Origin: Saccharothrix sp. ALI-22-I
GTDB taxonomy: Bacteria > Actinomycetota > Actinomycetes > Mycobacteriales > Pseudonocardiaceae
NCBI RefSeq assembly: GCF_001984175.1
Contig: NZ_MTQP01000029.1
Coordinates: 1 to 44,812 of the forward strand
Direction: 5' to 3'
DNA length: 44,812 bases
In this document: positions 34,606 to 41,956 of the stretch, piece after piece
How the letters are laid out: every line of letters starts with the position of its first letter
Position numbering within the stretch: position 1 is the first letter of the stretch
Position numbers and translations under genes: made by a program
Notes under the pieces: generated by a model
The model's input: only the letters and a program-made list of their open reading frames with translations
Told to the model about the DNA's origin: nothing
The model's database searches: none

Positions 34606-34773
34606 ATGACAACCACCCTCGAACCGGTCACCGCCCCGGCCACCGGCGATCCGTTCGACCTCGACATCGAGGTCCTGACCGCCCCGACCACGGCGCAGCC
34701 TCGCGTTAGCCCCTGCACCCTCGCGAATCCCCGAAGCGACACCGCCTGGAACCGTTTCCTGCTGATCGCATAA
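34606..34773 (+). CDS. FxLD-family RiPP precursor peptide with atypical core
   Basis: 55 residues. The leader MTTTLEPVTAPATGDP is followed by the hallmark FDLDIEVL (F17, L19, D20), the motif that names FxLD lanthipeptide precursors. The following segment, TAPTTAQPRVSPCTLANP and RSDTAWNRFLLIA, differs from ordinary FxLD cores: it has one Cys, few Ser/Thr and a hydrophobic end, so it cannot form several lanthionines. Asp44 in RSDTAW is a candidate site for aspartate methylation (inference). ATG 34606 has aaaagggga 6 bases upstream and lies 17 bases after the first methyltransferase. Either a divergent product or a core that has drifted after loss of the dehydratase. Confidence 0.8.
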   Translation: MTTTLEPVTAPATGDPFDLDIEVLTAPTTAQPRVSPCTLANPRSDTAWNRFLLIA

Positions 34774-34862
34774 CTGGCGCGCCAAGCTCCGACGCGTAGG
34801 CCCACTGGTCCGGTGAGGTCAGCAGCAAAACCACCATGAAGTACGACGATTAAGGACATTTC

Positions 34863-36125
34863 GTGACTGGAACGACTCCGGGAGAGCGAGCTACCCAGCT
34901 GCGCAACCAGACCGTCGATGCGCTCAAGGATGCGGGAACGATCGTCTCTCCCCGCATCGAGGCCGTGATGCGCGCGGTTCCCCGCGAGACCTTCGCCCCG
35001 GAGGCCGATCTCGAAGCGGTCTACGAGCCGTGGAACGGGCTCGTGACGAAGAAGGACGAGAACGGACGGCCGTTGAGTTCGCTGTCCGCGCCCGATGCGC
35101 AGGCGCACATGCTGGAGCAGGCCCGGATCGAGCCGGGGATGAACGTGCTGGAGATCGGCTCCGGCGGGATGAACGCCGCCTACCTCTCCGAGCTGGTCGG
35201 GCCGACCGGCCGGGTGACGACCGTCGACATCGACGAGTTCGTGACCGAACGGACCTCACGGTTCCTGAATCAGGCCGGATACACCCGGGTCAACGTAGTG
35301 CTCGCCGACGCCGAGTACGGCGTGCCGGAGCACGAGCCCTATGACCGGATCCTGGTCACGGTCGGGTCGTGGGACGTGCCGCCGGCCTGGATCGACCAAC
35401 TCGTGGACGGTGGCCTGCTCGTGGTTCCGCTGAAGGTCATGGGGCTGATGCGCACCGTGGCCCTGGTGCGCGAGGGTGGTCGGCTGGTCAGCGAGTCGGC
35501 CCGGCTGTTCGGGTTCGTGCCGATGCAGGGTGCCGGCGCCCACGACAGCACAGAGCTGGTGCTGCGCGACGGCGCGGTCAGGCTGGTCTTCGACGAGCAG
35601 CCCCCGGCCGACCTGTCGCGGCTGGACGGCGTGCTGGAGTACGAGCCGGTGGTGGACAGCGGTGCCGGGCTCCGTCTGGGCGAGCCGTGGGCGACCATGC
35701 AGATGTGGCTGGCCACCACGGTCCCTGGGTTCTGCCGCATCATGCTCGACCGCGCCGCGAACGAGGCGTCGCCCCGGCCGCTGGGCGGTATCCACACCGG
35801 GATGGCGGCCGTCGACGGCGCCAACCTGGCGTACGTGGCCTCCCGCCGACTCGGCGGGGACCACCTCACGCTGGAGGTCCACGCCTACGGCCCGTCCCCC
35901 ACCGCCCTGGCTCAGGTCGTCGCCGAACAGCTCCGGATCTGGGACCGCGACCACCGCGGCGGCCCGGGACCGCAGTACCTCGTCTACCCGACGACAACCC
36001 CCGACGAGCAGCTGCCGGCGGCGGACTTCGTCGTCGGCAAGCGCCACAGCCGGGTCCTGATCTCCTGGCCACATCCCGCGAACGCCGTCGGCCAGGACAT
36101 CCTGCACCACCCCAACCACCAGTAG
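34863..36125 (+). CDS. FxLD-system methyltransferase (PIMT-like) 2
   Basis: 420 residues, a diverged paralogue of the methyltransferase at 33305. It shares AVMRAVPRETFAPEADLEAV, SAPDAQAHMLEQARIEPGM, the SAM motif NVLEIGSGGMNAAYLSELVG, VTTVDID, YDRILVTVGSWDVPPAW, and the C-terminal YLVYPTTTPDEQLPAADFVV and HSRVLISWP. The N-terminus (TTPGERATQLRNQTVDALKD) differs, so they are separate genes and not a tandem error. GTG 34863 has taagga about 8 bases upstream. It follows the precursor by 89 bases and precedes a second FxLD peptide by 9 bases. Two methyltransferases, each paired with one peptide, suggest either two dedicated systems or two modifications of one substrate. Confidence 0.88.
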   Translation: MTGTTPGERATQLRNQTVDALKDAGTIVSPRIEAVMRAVPRETFAPEADLEAVYEPWNGLVTKKDENGRPLSSLSAPDAQAHMLEQARIEPGMNVLEIGSGGMNAAYLSELVGPTGRVTTVDIDEFVTERTSRFLNQAGYTRVNVVLADAEYGVPEHEPYDRILVTVGSWDVPPAWIDQLVDGGLLVVPLKVMGLMRTVALVREGGRLVSESARLFGFVPMQGAGAHDSTELVLRDGAVRLVFDEQPPADLSRLDGVLEYEPVVDSGAGLRLGEPWATMQMWLATTVPGFCRIMLDRAANEASPRPLGGIHTGMAAVDGANLAYVASRRLGGDHLTLEVHAYGPSPTALAQVVAEQLRIWDRDHRGGPGPQYLVYPTTTPDEQLPAADFVVGKRHSRVLISWPHPANAVGQDILHHPNHQ

Positions 36126-36134
36126 AGGAGAACA

Positions 36135-36227
36135 GTGACCGTAGTAGCGATCGAGTCGCCCGGCGGTGCGACAGCGCGACTGGAGGCGCCCTTCGAGGAC
36201 GAGTTCGAGCTGGACATCCGCGCTTGA
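36135..36227 (+). CDS. FxLD leader-only peptide (core missing)
   Basis: 30 residues from GTG 36135 with agaggag 5 bases upstream: MTVVAIESPGGATARLEAPF and then EDEFELDIRA followed by TGA. FELD is the FxLD motif, but translation stops three residues later, where the core should begin. No shifted frame restores a Cys-rich core. It is either a precursor truncated by a nonsense or deletion mutation, or a naturally short peptide acting in trans, for example as a leader or decoy for methyltransferase 2. Truncation is more likely because the next gene is also decayed. Confidence 0.7.
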   Translation: MTVVAIESPGGATARLEAPFEDEFELDIRA

Positions 36228-36804
36228 ACAGCCTCGTCGCATCAGCCGGACTACAGCGAGGAACGATCCCCGAGACCTTCGAGGCCGGTTGCATACCGCC
36301 GCCGAACAAGCCGCCAATGTCCTAAACCACGCCCTCTCGTGGGCCTGAAATCCTGACGGCGGCATCGGGCTCGGCCGACGCGAACTGTCGGTGCTGCTGT
36401 GCACCACCCTCATGCGCTGCCGGACTGGAATGGTATGAGCAAGGCGATGTCTGGCACCGCGTCGCCCAAGAACGCCCTCTTCCTGATGACATCCCGACGA
36501 CGAGACCGGCCGCCATGTCCGGTGCCCTCAAACGACTGATGCTCACCGACACCTCCCCCGAGGGGCCGCTGCTGCAGGCCGACGGCCCGTTGGCCGCGGC
36601 AGCCCAGTGGGCGACCGCTTTCCGCCAGGCCGGCCGGACGCCGGGCGTCGCAGCTCGCGCCGGCACCTTGGAGAGGGGCCTGCGCGAGGTCTTGAGCTAC
36701 CTGGTGATCTTCCACTGGAACCGCTCGGGGCTGCCCAAAGCATTCTTGCCTGGGCGGCCCGCGCCGTCGCCCTCAGTTACCCCCATACCGGGAACACCTC
36801 ATGA
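36228..36804 (+). pseudogene. LanB C-terminal-domain (thiopeptide-type) biosynthesis protein, decayed
   Basis: Family blocks appear in order but in shifting frames: TAAEQAANVLNHALSWA, an in-frame TGA at about 36347, NPDGGIGLGRRELSVLLCTT, then a shift near 36420 to GLEWYEQGDVWHRVAQERPL, LKRLMLTDTSPEGPLLQADG, AAAAQWATAFRQAGRTPGVA and ERGLREVLSYLVIFHWNRSG. A last shift near 36738 gives AQSILAWAARAVALSY and a stop at 36804. This is the stand-alone LanB C-terminal/SpaB-C domain found in FxLD lanthipeptide clusters. One stop and at least two frameshifts make it non-functional. An ATG at 36801 overlapping the stop may be the vestige of the next cluster gene, which also breaks within 60 codons. Confidence 0.78.
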
Positions 36805-36989
36805 GCACGCCCTACCTTTCCCGGCCCACTGCCAGCGGCCTCACCGCCCCGAGCCGCATGCAGACCTGGCCATCCAAGTCGTCCGCTCTCTGCGGGCCGC
36901 GGACCGATACACCTTCTCACCTACTGCCTCTCCGCTGCCCGCGATCCGGCGGGACGTCGCGCACGCTGCGCCGTCGCCGGTCGGGCGCC

Positions 36990-37020
36990 AAGCCCCGCGG
37001 GAAGAGCGCCCGCGGGGCTT
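36990..37020. terminator. Strong hairpin, likely bidirectional terminator
   Basis: AAGCCCCGCGGG (36990-37001) and CCCGCGGGGCTT (37009-37020) form a perfect 12-bp stem with a 7-base loop. It follows the FxLD remnants on the plus strand and the truncated membrane-protein gene on the minus strand. Confidence 0.75.
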
Positions 37021-37136
37021 GACCCCTCTCCCGCCGCCGGCGCGGGGCGAGCGCGTCCCGCTGGATCGCGGGGCGCGGTAAGTCCGACCAGCCTGAACCT
37101 TCTTGAACAGGCACTCGGGTCTTGCCGCTTGGTTGC

Positions 37137-37601
37137 AGCAGCTGAGGCGGCTAGCAGGATCGGCCGTCCGGAACCGGGCTGCGGGCGCACGGTGGTCAGT
37201 CCGACGGCCCGTCGCCCGGCGGGCCAACAGGCCAGCAGTATCCCGAGCCAGACCAGGTTGAGCAGCTTTGCTTGCCAGCTGCCGTCGAGACCGGCCAGCG
37301 CGGGCAGGGTGGGCAGCGAGTTCGCCACCACGAGCAGCATGACCGCGGCCACCGCTACCGCGACCGGCGTGAGTGCGCCGGGAACCAGGTGTCTGCGGCC
37401 GAGGGCCAGACCGGCGAGCAGCACCACGAGGACGATCGACACCCCGGCACCCGCGAACGCCACCGCCGTGCGGATGGTGCGACCGTCGCTGAGATAGGCG
37501 GAGATGGCGGCCAGCAGCAGAATCGGGGCGACCGCGGCTGCCCAAGCCCGTGCGGTGGGTGGCTCGGTCCTGGGGTCGGTGGTGAGCGATTCGCGGGTCA
37601 T
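37137..37601 (-). pseudogene. CPBP-type membrane protein, N-terminal fragment
   Basis: From ATG 37601 the protein shows three to four membrane helices (AAAVAPILLLAAISAYL, GVSIVLVVLLAGLALG, PVAVAVAAVMLLVVA, LLNLVWLGILLACWP) followed by RRAVGLTTVRPQPGSG, the loop that precedes the catalytic domain in CPBP intramembrane proteases. Similarity stops near 37137, so the EExxxR and HxxxN catalytic motifs are missing. Its ATG overlaps the TetR stop (ATGA). Confidence 0.6.
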
Positions 37602-37985
37602 CGGTCACGCATCCGCAGCAGGCGGCCGAGGTGGGCGGCGAGGAGCTGGACCCCTCGGTCGGCGTCCAACGCGGCTGGATCGTTGACCATGTGCCCCCAC
37701 AGGCCGTCGACGAACGCGGCGAGCGCCGCCCCGTCGAGATCCGGGTCGACCGGGCCCTGGGTTTCCTTGCGCTGCTTGGCAAGCCGGAGCGCGGCAACGC
37801 ATGCCGCGCGGACTTCGGCATTGCCCTCGGCCTGGATCCGCGCCAGCCGGGGAAGTGTGTTGGCCCGCGCGGCGACTGCGAGCCACACGCCTGCCTCGCG
37901 TCTGCGCTCCTCGTCCAGCGGCAGCAGCGTGGCGAGCGCTGAGAAAAGCTGGTCACCGACGGTTCCGGTGGTCGCTGCCAACCGG
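37598..37985 (-). pseudogene. TetR-family regulator, C-terminal fragment
   Basis: The minus strand reads LFSALATLLPLDEERRREAG, VWLAVAARANTLPRLARIQA and LDGAALAAFVDGLWGHMVND, ending at 37598. This is the ligand-binding domain of a TetR regulator. The N-terminal helix-turn-helix is absent: similarity begins at about 37985, exactly at a perfect inverted repeat joined to a MerR fragment on the other strand. It is upstream of, and coupled to, the truncated CPBP gene. Confidence 0.65.
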
Positions 37986-37999
37986 ACCCGGTTGGCAGC
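37974..37999. repeat. Perfect 12-bp inverted repeat at a gene-fusion junction
   Basis: GCTGCCAACCGG (37974-37985), a 2-base spacer and its exact reverse complement (37988-37999). It lies where the truncated tetR (minus) meets the truncated merR tail (plus). Confidence 0.7.
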
Positions 38000-38096
38000 C
38001 TGTGGGAAAGGTCCTCGACGGCGTACTCGAGTTCTACAACCCGGCCCAGCTGGATGCCCTGCGAAGGTCAACGCCCTCATCGCGGAATCCCCCTAG
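37998..38096 (+). pseudogene. MerR-family regulator, C-terminal tail
   Basis: The plus strand reads GKVLDGVLEFYNPAQLDAL and, after one shift, KVNALIAESP with a stop at 38096. This matches the tail of MerR-type regulators such as the intact one at 41049 (LVELYNPAQIDVLQRL). All upstream parts are missing. Confidence 0.55.
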
Positions 38097-38295
38097 TGTT
38101 TTATAAGCGGCGGAGCCGCTTGCTGTGGGGCAGTCAACCGGCACCGCGGCGGGTTCTCAGGTGTCTTCTCGCGAGGACAGCTTCACCGTGGTGAATTGGT
38201 ATTCATGAGGTGGAGCTCCCGGAGCGAGAAGGCGCCTGAGGTGCCGCCACCCGCACCGCCACGCAAACACTTTCAAACACTCGCTAGCCCGGAGC

Positions 38296-38323
38296 GGCCC
38301 GCTGACCTGGTGGTCGGCGGGCC
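38296..38323 (-). terminator. Hairpin terminator of the SlpD/E-like gene
   Basis: GGCCCGCTGACC (38296-38307) pairs with GGTCGGCGGGCC (38312-38323), one G-T pair included, 10 bases after the stop of the minus-strand hydrolase gene (38334). Confidence 0.6.
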
Positions 38324-38333
38324 GCCGCGGGGT

Positions 38334-39758
38334 CTACGAGCAGACGAGGTCCTCCGCCGGGCGCTCGCCCGTGGTCAGATAGGTCGTGACCGCGTCGTTC
38401 AGGCACTGGTTCGCGCCGAGCAGGTAGGCACCGTGGCCACCCTGCTCGGCGGTGACCATCCGGGACCGGTCACCGAGGGCGCGGTGCATCTTCTCGGCAC
38501 CGGCCAGCGGGGTGCCCGGGTCATTGGTGTTCTGCGACAGCAACACGTTCGACGGCCCGCGGTCACCGACGCGAACGGGCGGCTCGGCCGGTTCGGTCGA
38601 CCAGAACGCACACGGGCGGATGTTGGCCCCGGCCCCACCGAACAGCGGGAAGCGCTCCCGGTCCACAGCGGTGTCGTGCACGTAGGTGCCGATCGACCGC
38701 GGCCAGCGGTTGTCGTTGCAGAGCACATAGAGGTGGCTGGACACGAGGTTGTCCACATCCTGCGCCGCCGCTTCGGTCGCGGTGGGCGGCAGCGGCTGGT
38801 TCGTGTCGAGCGCCCGCCACGTCTCGGCCAAGCGGGGCATCCGGTTGTCGCGGTAGAGCCCGCCGAAGGTCAGCAACCGGAACGTCGAGCCGTCGATGCC
38901 GTCCACCGGCTTCTGGTCCAAGCGGTCGGACAGCTCGTGGAACTTCGCGGTCACCGCCTCCGGGGTGGCGCCGAGGCCGTACTCGGGATGCGAGGCGGCG
39001 AACGCGGCGAAGTCCGGGAACCGCTCTTCCATGCCAGGGCCGAACAGGCGGCTGGCCTCGCGGTCCAGTCCGGCCGGGACCAGGTTGCTGTCGAGCACGA
39101 TCCGGTCGCTGCGCTCGGGGAACAACGTGGTGTAGACCGCGCCGAGATGCGTGCCGTACGAGTAACCGAGGAACGAAAGCTTGTCCTCGCCCAGCTTCCC
39201 GCGGATCAGGTCCATGTCCCGCGCGGTGGCCGCGGTCGAGATGAACGGGAGCAGGTGCGCGGTCTCGGACTTGGCGCACTGCTCGGCGACGGCCTTCGCG
39301 TTCTTCGCCTGCTCCAGCACGTCGACCGCGTTGTGCGCGTAGGGCGGGATGTTGCCGCGGCTCTGCTGCTCCGGCGTCAGGTCGCAGGTCACCGGCGTGC
39401 TGCGGCCGACACCACGCGGGTCGAACCCGATGATGTCGTAGGTGTCGAGCACGCTCTGCGGCAGCCCGAGGCCGACGGGGAAGTCCAGCCCGGCTCCGCC
39501 CGGCCCGCCGGGATTGGTCAGCAGCACGCCCCGGCGCTGCTCGGGATTTTTGCTCGCCAGCTTGGACAGCGCGATCTCGATCTGCGGCCCGTCCGGGTTC
39601 CGGTGGTCGAGCGGAACGTCCACGGTGGTGCACTGCAGGCCGGGAACGTCCAGCCCTTCGCAGTCACCCCACCGCAACGACGGTTCCGCGAGCACCGGTG
39701 GTGCGAGTGCCGTCGCGGCCGCGACCGCGGCGACGACGATGGTCAACGCTCTGCGCAT
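38334..39758 (-). CDS. Secreted alpha/beta hydrolase, SlpD/E-like tripeptidyl aminopeptidase
   Basis: 474 residues with an N-terminal Sec signal (RRALTIVVAAVAAATALAPP, ending VLAEP). The alpha/beta hydrolase core shows the oxyanion loop LTNPGGPGGAGLDFP, DIIGFDPRGVGRSTPVTCDL, the nucleophile elbow SFLGYSYGTHLGAVYTTLFP (Ser), an acid region NTNDPGTPLAGAEKM (Asp) and the catalytic His in EQGGHGAYLLG. It matches secreted proline/tripeptidyl aminopeptidases of actinomycetes that trim peptides outside the cell. ATG 39758 has gaggg upstream. The promoter at 39803-39834 is a MerR-type site shared with the paralogue at 41957 and with the merR gene itself. Confidence 0.88.
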   Translation of the reverse strand: MRRALTIVVAAVAAATALAPPVLAEPSLRWGDCEGLDVPGLQCTTVDVPLDHRNPDGPQIEIALSKLASKNPEQRRGVLLTNPGGPGGAGLDFPVGLGLPQSVLDTYDIIGFDPRGVGRSTPVTCDLTPEQQSRGNIPPYAHNAVDVLEQAKNAKAVAEQCAKSETAHLLPFISTAATARDMDLIRGKLGEDKLSFLGYSYGTHLGAVYTTLFPERSDRIVLDSNLVPAGLDREASRLFGPGMEERFPDFAAFAASHPEYGLGATPEAVTAKFHELSDRLDQKPVDGIDGSTFRLLTFGGLYRDNRMPRLAETWRALDTNQPLPPTATEAAAQDVDNLVSSHLYVLCNDNRWPRSIGTYVHDTAVDRERFPLFGGAGANIRPCAFWSTEPAEPPVRVGDRGPSNVLLSQNTNDPGTPLAGAEKMHRALGDRSRMVTAEQGGHGAYLLGANQCLNDAVTTYLTTGERPAEDLVCS

Positions 39759-39802
39759 GGTTTCCCTCTCCGTGGGCGGGACATGCGCCCGCCCACCACC
39801 CG

Positions 39803-39834
39803 AGTAGAAACCGTGTCCTTGAGGCATGGTCAAG
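39803..39834 (-). promoter_or_regulatory. MerR-type promoter of the first SlpD/E-like gene
   Basis: On the minus strand TTGACC (39833-39828), a 19-base spacer containing the dyad TGCCTCAAGGACAC, and TCTACT (39808-39803) as -10. A 19-base spacer with a dyad between -35 and -10 is typical of MerR-family activation. It matches the sites at 41848-41879 and 41884-41915. Confidence 0.7.
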
Positions 39835-39869
39835 AAAAATCGACTTCTGTACTGATCGGAATAGACGTC

Positions 39870-40547
39870 GGTGGGCGCACCGTTGCCGTCCACTACCGCC
39901 AGGACTCCGATGCCGCCGGCGTCGTCGAGAAGATCACCGCGTCCGGTGGCAGGGCGTTCAGCTTCGCCGCCGACCTGGCCGCGCCCGACACCGGAACCGC
40001 CTTCTGGGCCGCCTACGACGCCGCCGCGGGCCCGCTGCGCGACGCCCCGGTGCGGGTGCTGGTGAACAACGCCGGGATCTCCCTGCGCGGCACCATCGAG
40101 GAGTTCAGCGCCGAGGACTTCGCCCGCCAGCAGCAGGTCAACGACACCGCGCCGTTCCTGATCATCCAGGCGGGCCTGCCCCGCCTCGCCGACGGCGGGC
40201 GCATCGTCAACGTCTCCTCCGGCGCCACCCGTGTCGCCATTCCCGACATCATCGGCTACACCATGACCAAGGGCGCGCTCGACGCGCTCACCCTGCCACT
40301 CGCCCAGCACCTCGGCCCGCGCGGAATCACCGTCAACGCCGTCGTCCCCGCCACCATCGACACCGACATGAACGCTTCCTGGCTGCGCGGCAACTCCGAT
40401 CTCATCGCCGATCTCGGTGCGCAGAACGCCCTTGGCCGCATTGGCGAACCCGAGGACGTGGCCGATGTCGTCGGCCTGCTCGCCTCCCACGACGCCCGGT
40501 GGATCACCGGGCAACTGGTCGACGCCACCGGCGGCTTCCGCCTGTAG
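39870..40547 (+). pseudogene. SDR-family oxidoreductase, 5'-truncated
   Basis: The frame reads GGRTVAVHYRQDSDAAGVVE, VRVLVNNAGISLRGTIEEFS (NNAG motif), GGRIVNVSSGATRVAIPDII, GYTMTKGALDALTLPLAQHL (catalytic Tyr and Lys) and LVDATGGFRL at the end. This is a classical short-chain dehydrogenase, but the N-terminal TGxxxGIG cofactor motif and the first 25-30 residues are missing. The sequence just upstream is the promoter of the divergent hydrolase, so the 5' end was lost in a rearrangement. No start codon is convincing. Confidence 0.75.
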
Positions 40548-40553
40548 CAAAAA

Positions 40554-40590
40554 CGGCCGGGTGGAGCGTGAAATCCGCTCCACCCGGCCG
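40554..40590. terminator. Bidirectional hairpin terminator
   Basis: CGGCCGGGTGGAGCG (40554-40568) pairs perfectly with CGCTCCACCCGGCCG (40576-40590) around a 7-base loop. It separates the plus-strand SDR remnant (stop 40547) from the minus-strand CocE fragment (stop 40600). Confidence 0.85.
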
Positions 40591-40599
40591 GGTGGACGA

Positions 40600-41040
40600 T
40601 CAGGGCAGGGTGAACTCCGGTTCCCCGATGGGCAGCTTCGACGTGTAGATGCCCAGGTACGTGTCCAGGTAGGGCGCGCGAGCGCCTTCGGTGGCGACGT
40701 CGTCGGCGGGATCGTCCGTGGCCAGCTCCAACCGCGCGCCGGTGACCTCGATCTTCTTGCGCGACGGCGTGTCGATCCAGTCGTTGAGCGCGTTGGCCTG
40801 GATGGTGCCGATCTCCACCGCCAGCGAGTGCCCGGCGGCCAGGGTCCAGTCGGTCGACTGCAGGTCGAAGGCCAGCTCACCACCGTCCACAGTGGAAACC
40901 TGCTCGTCGAACATGACCGCGGTGCCGTCCGGCGCGACGTCGTACAGCTTGACCATCACGTTGCCGTGGCCCTCGGCGGTCAGCGACAGCCGCGGCGTGC
41001 CGGTCAGCCGGGTGGCCTTCGCCAGCGGACATCCAGCACC
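40600..41040 (-). pseudogene. CocE/NonD-type hydrolase, C-terminal domain fragment
   Basis: The minus strand reads LTGTPRLSLTAEGHGNVMVK, LYDVAPDGTAVMFDEQVSTV, WTLAAGHSLAVEIGTIQANA and RKKIEVTGARLEL, ending EPEFTLP. This jelly-roll is the C-terminal X-Pro dipeptidyl-peptidase/CocE domain (PF08530-like). The alpha/beta hydrolase part is absent; similarity ends about 10 bases before the stop of the merR gene. Remnant of a third secreted peptidase in this cluster. Confidence 0.7.
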
Positions 41041-41048
41041 TTGGTGAG

Positions 41049-41795
41049 TTATTCCGAGGTGTTGGTTCTCGGTGTGGGTGTTGCTTCCGGGGGTGTGAGC
41101 TCTAGGAGGGTGTTCAGGCGCTGCAGAACGTCGATTTGGGCGGGGTTGTACAGCTCCACCAGTCCGTGGAGGACGACCGGCTTGGTGAGGGCCTCGCTCA
41201 TCGCTATGTCCTTCAGGGACGGGTGTTGTTCGAACTGGCGGCGCGCCACCGGTGCGTAGGCCTCGGCCAGGCGCTGCCTCGTGGCGTCGTCGGCATCGGC
41301 AGGCAGTGCGTCGAACTCGTCTTGTTCCGGCGGCCGGGGTGTTGAGTGCAGTTGCCGCAACACGGCCATCGCCGGCTCGTCGAGCACTCGTGAGTAGACC
41401 ATCAGCAGCGCACGCTCCACGTCCGACAGGTCGGCGACGGTCCCGTCGAAGCCAGGGGGCAGGTCGACGAGGCTGTGGTGTCGCAGGACCAACGCCAGCT
41501 CCTTCCGCATCCGCTGCTGGCGTTCGATACTCGCTTTCAGCTCCGCGTCCAGCGCGCGCAGCGTTTGCTCCGCACCCTGCTCCGACTTCTCGAGCACCGG
41601 GATGGCGGACAGTGGCACGCCCAGGTCGACGAGCCTGCGGATGCGCAGCAGCCGGACCAGGTGCGGGACCCGGTACCGCTTGTACCCGTTCGCGGCGCGT
41701 TCCGGTTCGTCGAGCAGTCCGATCTGGTGGTAGTGGCGGACGGTCTTCAGGGTCGTGCCTGCCAGTTCGGCCAGTTCCCGCGTGCTCCACGCCAT
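41049..41795 (-). CDS. MerR-family transcriptional regulator
   Basis: 248 residues. The MerR winged helix is at the N-terminus: WSTRELAELAGTTLKTVRHY, then HQIGLLDEPERAANGYKRYR, followed by a dimerisation coiled coil around ELKASIERQQRMRKELALVL. The C-terminal half is a helical effector region that ends LVELYNPAQIDVLQRL. I chose ATG 41795, which begins right at the HTH and lies about 50 bases from the -10 of its own promoter; an upstream start at 41843 would lie only 5 bases from that -10. It is divergent from the second SlpD/E-like gene, and the same dyad occurs in its own promoter and in both hydrolase promoters, so it is probably autoregulated. Confidence 0.88.
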   Translation of the reverse strand: MAWSTRELAELAGTTLKTVRHYHQIGLLDEPERAANGYKRYRVPHLVRLLRIRRLVDLGVPLSAIPVLEKSEQGAEQTLRALDAELKASIERQQRMRKELALVLRHHSLVDLPPGFDGTVADLSDVERALLMVYSRVLDEPAMAVLRQLHSTPRPPEQDEFDALPADADDATRQRLAEAYAPVARRQFEQHPSLKDIAMSEALTKPVVLHGLVELYNPAQIDVLQRLNTLLELTPPEATPTPRTNTSE

Positions 41796-41847
41796 CCGTG
41801 TGCGCGTCCCTTCCCCGTCGTCGGCCCTGTCGTCGGCTCGCACCCAT

Positions 41848-41879
41848 ATTCGACATCGTGCCCCTGGGGCACAGTCAAG
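41848..41879 (-). promoter_or_regulatory. MerR-type promoter of the merR gene (autoregulation)
   Basis: On the minus strand TTGACT (41878-41873), 19 bases containing the dyad GTGCCCCAGGGGCAC, then TCGAAT (41853-41848). The dyad is perfect. It faces away from the promoter at 41884-41915, four bases on. Confidence 0.75.
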
Positions 41880-41883
41880 TGTG

Positions 41884-41915
41884 CTTGACCATGCCCCGAG
41901 GGCACAGATTCGAAT
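41884..41915 (+). promoter_or_regulatory. MerR-type promoter of the second SlpD/E-like gene
   Basis: TTGACC (41885-41890), a 19-base spacer with the dyad TGCCCCGAGGGCA, and TCGAAT (41910-41915). The -10 hexamer is the same as in the divergent merR promoter. The ATG lies 42 bases downstream of the -10 region. Confidence 0.75.
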
Positions 41916-41956
41916 GGGCCTCTCATGGGAACAGAGCGAGTTCGGGGAGGCTGGAG

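Noticed and set aside
34840..34857. Five-codon frame MKYDD before methyltransferase 2
   Set aside because: No ribosome-binding site and no resemblance to a precursor; probably chance in the leader.
38107..38123. Hairpin AAGCGGC-GGA-GCCGCTT as a terminator
   Set aside because: Short stem; the T-rich tract precedes it on the plus strand, and no complete gene ends next to it.
38196..40547. Long plus-strand frame across the first SlpD/E-like gene
   Set aside because: Only its last part (from about 39870) is coding, as an SDR remnant; the rest is antisense of the hydrolase gene.
38334..40883. A single 849-codon minus-strand protein
   Set aside because: The N-terminal 370 codons are antisense of the SDR remnant and intergenic DNA; the signal peptide and ribosome-binding site place the real start at 39758.
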